The position numbers and the translations under genes were made by a program. This document shows, in pieces, positions 5,466-5,509 of a stretch of 5,509 bases of DNA (positions within the stretch are counted from its first letter, which is position 1; the number at the start of each line of letters is the position of its first letter). The stretch covers positions 1 through 5,509 of the forward strand of contig JABGQJ010000536.1 of assembly GCA_018648945.1 (NCBI GenBank), given 5' to 3'. The DNA comes from Victivallales bacterium. GTDB lineage: Bacteria; Verrucomicrobiota; Lentisphaeria; Oligosphaerales; Lenti-02. Below the pieces are notes generated by a model. The model saw only the letters and a list, made by a program, of their open reading frames with translations, had not been told where the DNA came from and ran no database searches.

Positions 5466-5509
5466 GTCGTGCCAGGCCCGGGCGCACGTCGTCGTCGCCG
5501 AGGCCAATC
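5466..5509. other. Unassigned right edge
   Basis: These 44 nt contain a CCCGGG and a GTCGTCGTCG run. No start codon with a ribosome binding site, no RNA gene and no clear continuation of the 9-nt repeat are visible. Confidence 0.3.

Noticed and set aside
5121..5507. Minus-strand frames through the pdxT end and the downstream repeat, one reading MDSMDGMD.
   Set aside because: The Met-Asp pattern is simply the 9-nt repeat translated, and the rest is antisense to pdxT.
1..5509. CRISPR array, tRNA, rRNA or transposase gene.
   Set aside because: No spaced direct-repeat array, cloverleaf or conserved rRNA segment, and no transposase motif, was seen on either strand.

Overview
The window is 5.5 kb of GC-rich bacterial chromosome. 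It holds four genes that can be called with support, plus the last codons of a fifth at the left edge. Start codons are generally preceded by GGAG/GGAAGG-type Shine-Dalgarno sequences. The taxon cannot be fixed from the sequence. A cytosolic hexosaminidase-D-like GH20 protein, a deoxyxylulose-5-phosphate-independent vitamin B6 pathway and an intergenic GTCCATG 9-mer repeat together suggest a high-GC non-proteobacterial lineage (for example the PVC group or related environmental phyla). That is inference only.

Layout: 1-101 is the C-terminal end of an unidentified plus-strand gene. After a 166-nt spacer comes a GH20-family glycoside hydrolase (268-2214, +) without a signal peptide. It converges, across about 93 nt, on a minus-strand MocR/GntR-type regulator (2308-3639 or slightly longer, -). 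This regulator is divergent from pdxS (3811-4692, +) and pdxT (4694-5326, +). The arrangement matches the known pdxR | pdxST locus, in which a PLP-sensing MocR regulator controls the two-subunit PLP synthase. PdxT hydrolyses glutamine and channels ammonia to PdxS, which builds pyridoxal 5'-phosphate from ribose-5-phosphate and glyceraldehyde-3-phosphate. All key catalytic residues of PdxS and PdxT are visible.

The most interesting item is the regulator. Its aminotransferase-like domain keeps the DNA-binding wHTH and much of the PLP cup (SGAQQAL, N223, D251, R292). However, the Schiff-base lysine in the SFSK motif is a leucine (SFSL, L285), and the expected O3'-tyrosine and substrate-carboxylate arginine positions also look substituted. 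A PLP sensor that cannot form the internal aldimine would differ from the studied PdxR proteins. Its conserved N-terminus also extends upstream of the first ATG into sequence with no in-frame ATG, GTG or TTG. The shared pdxR-pdxS control region carries a 12-nt direct repeat (TTAGACGGAA-R-G) with a 53-bp offset, about five helical turns, and its second copy covers the pdxS ribosome binding site.

Downstream of pdxT (5383-5465) lies a long imperfect hairpin built from a 9-nt periodic unit, GTCCATGNN and its reverse complement. It looks like a dispersed intergenic repeat rather than a classical terminator. The final 44 nt show nothing that can be called.
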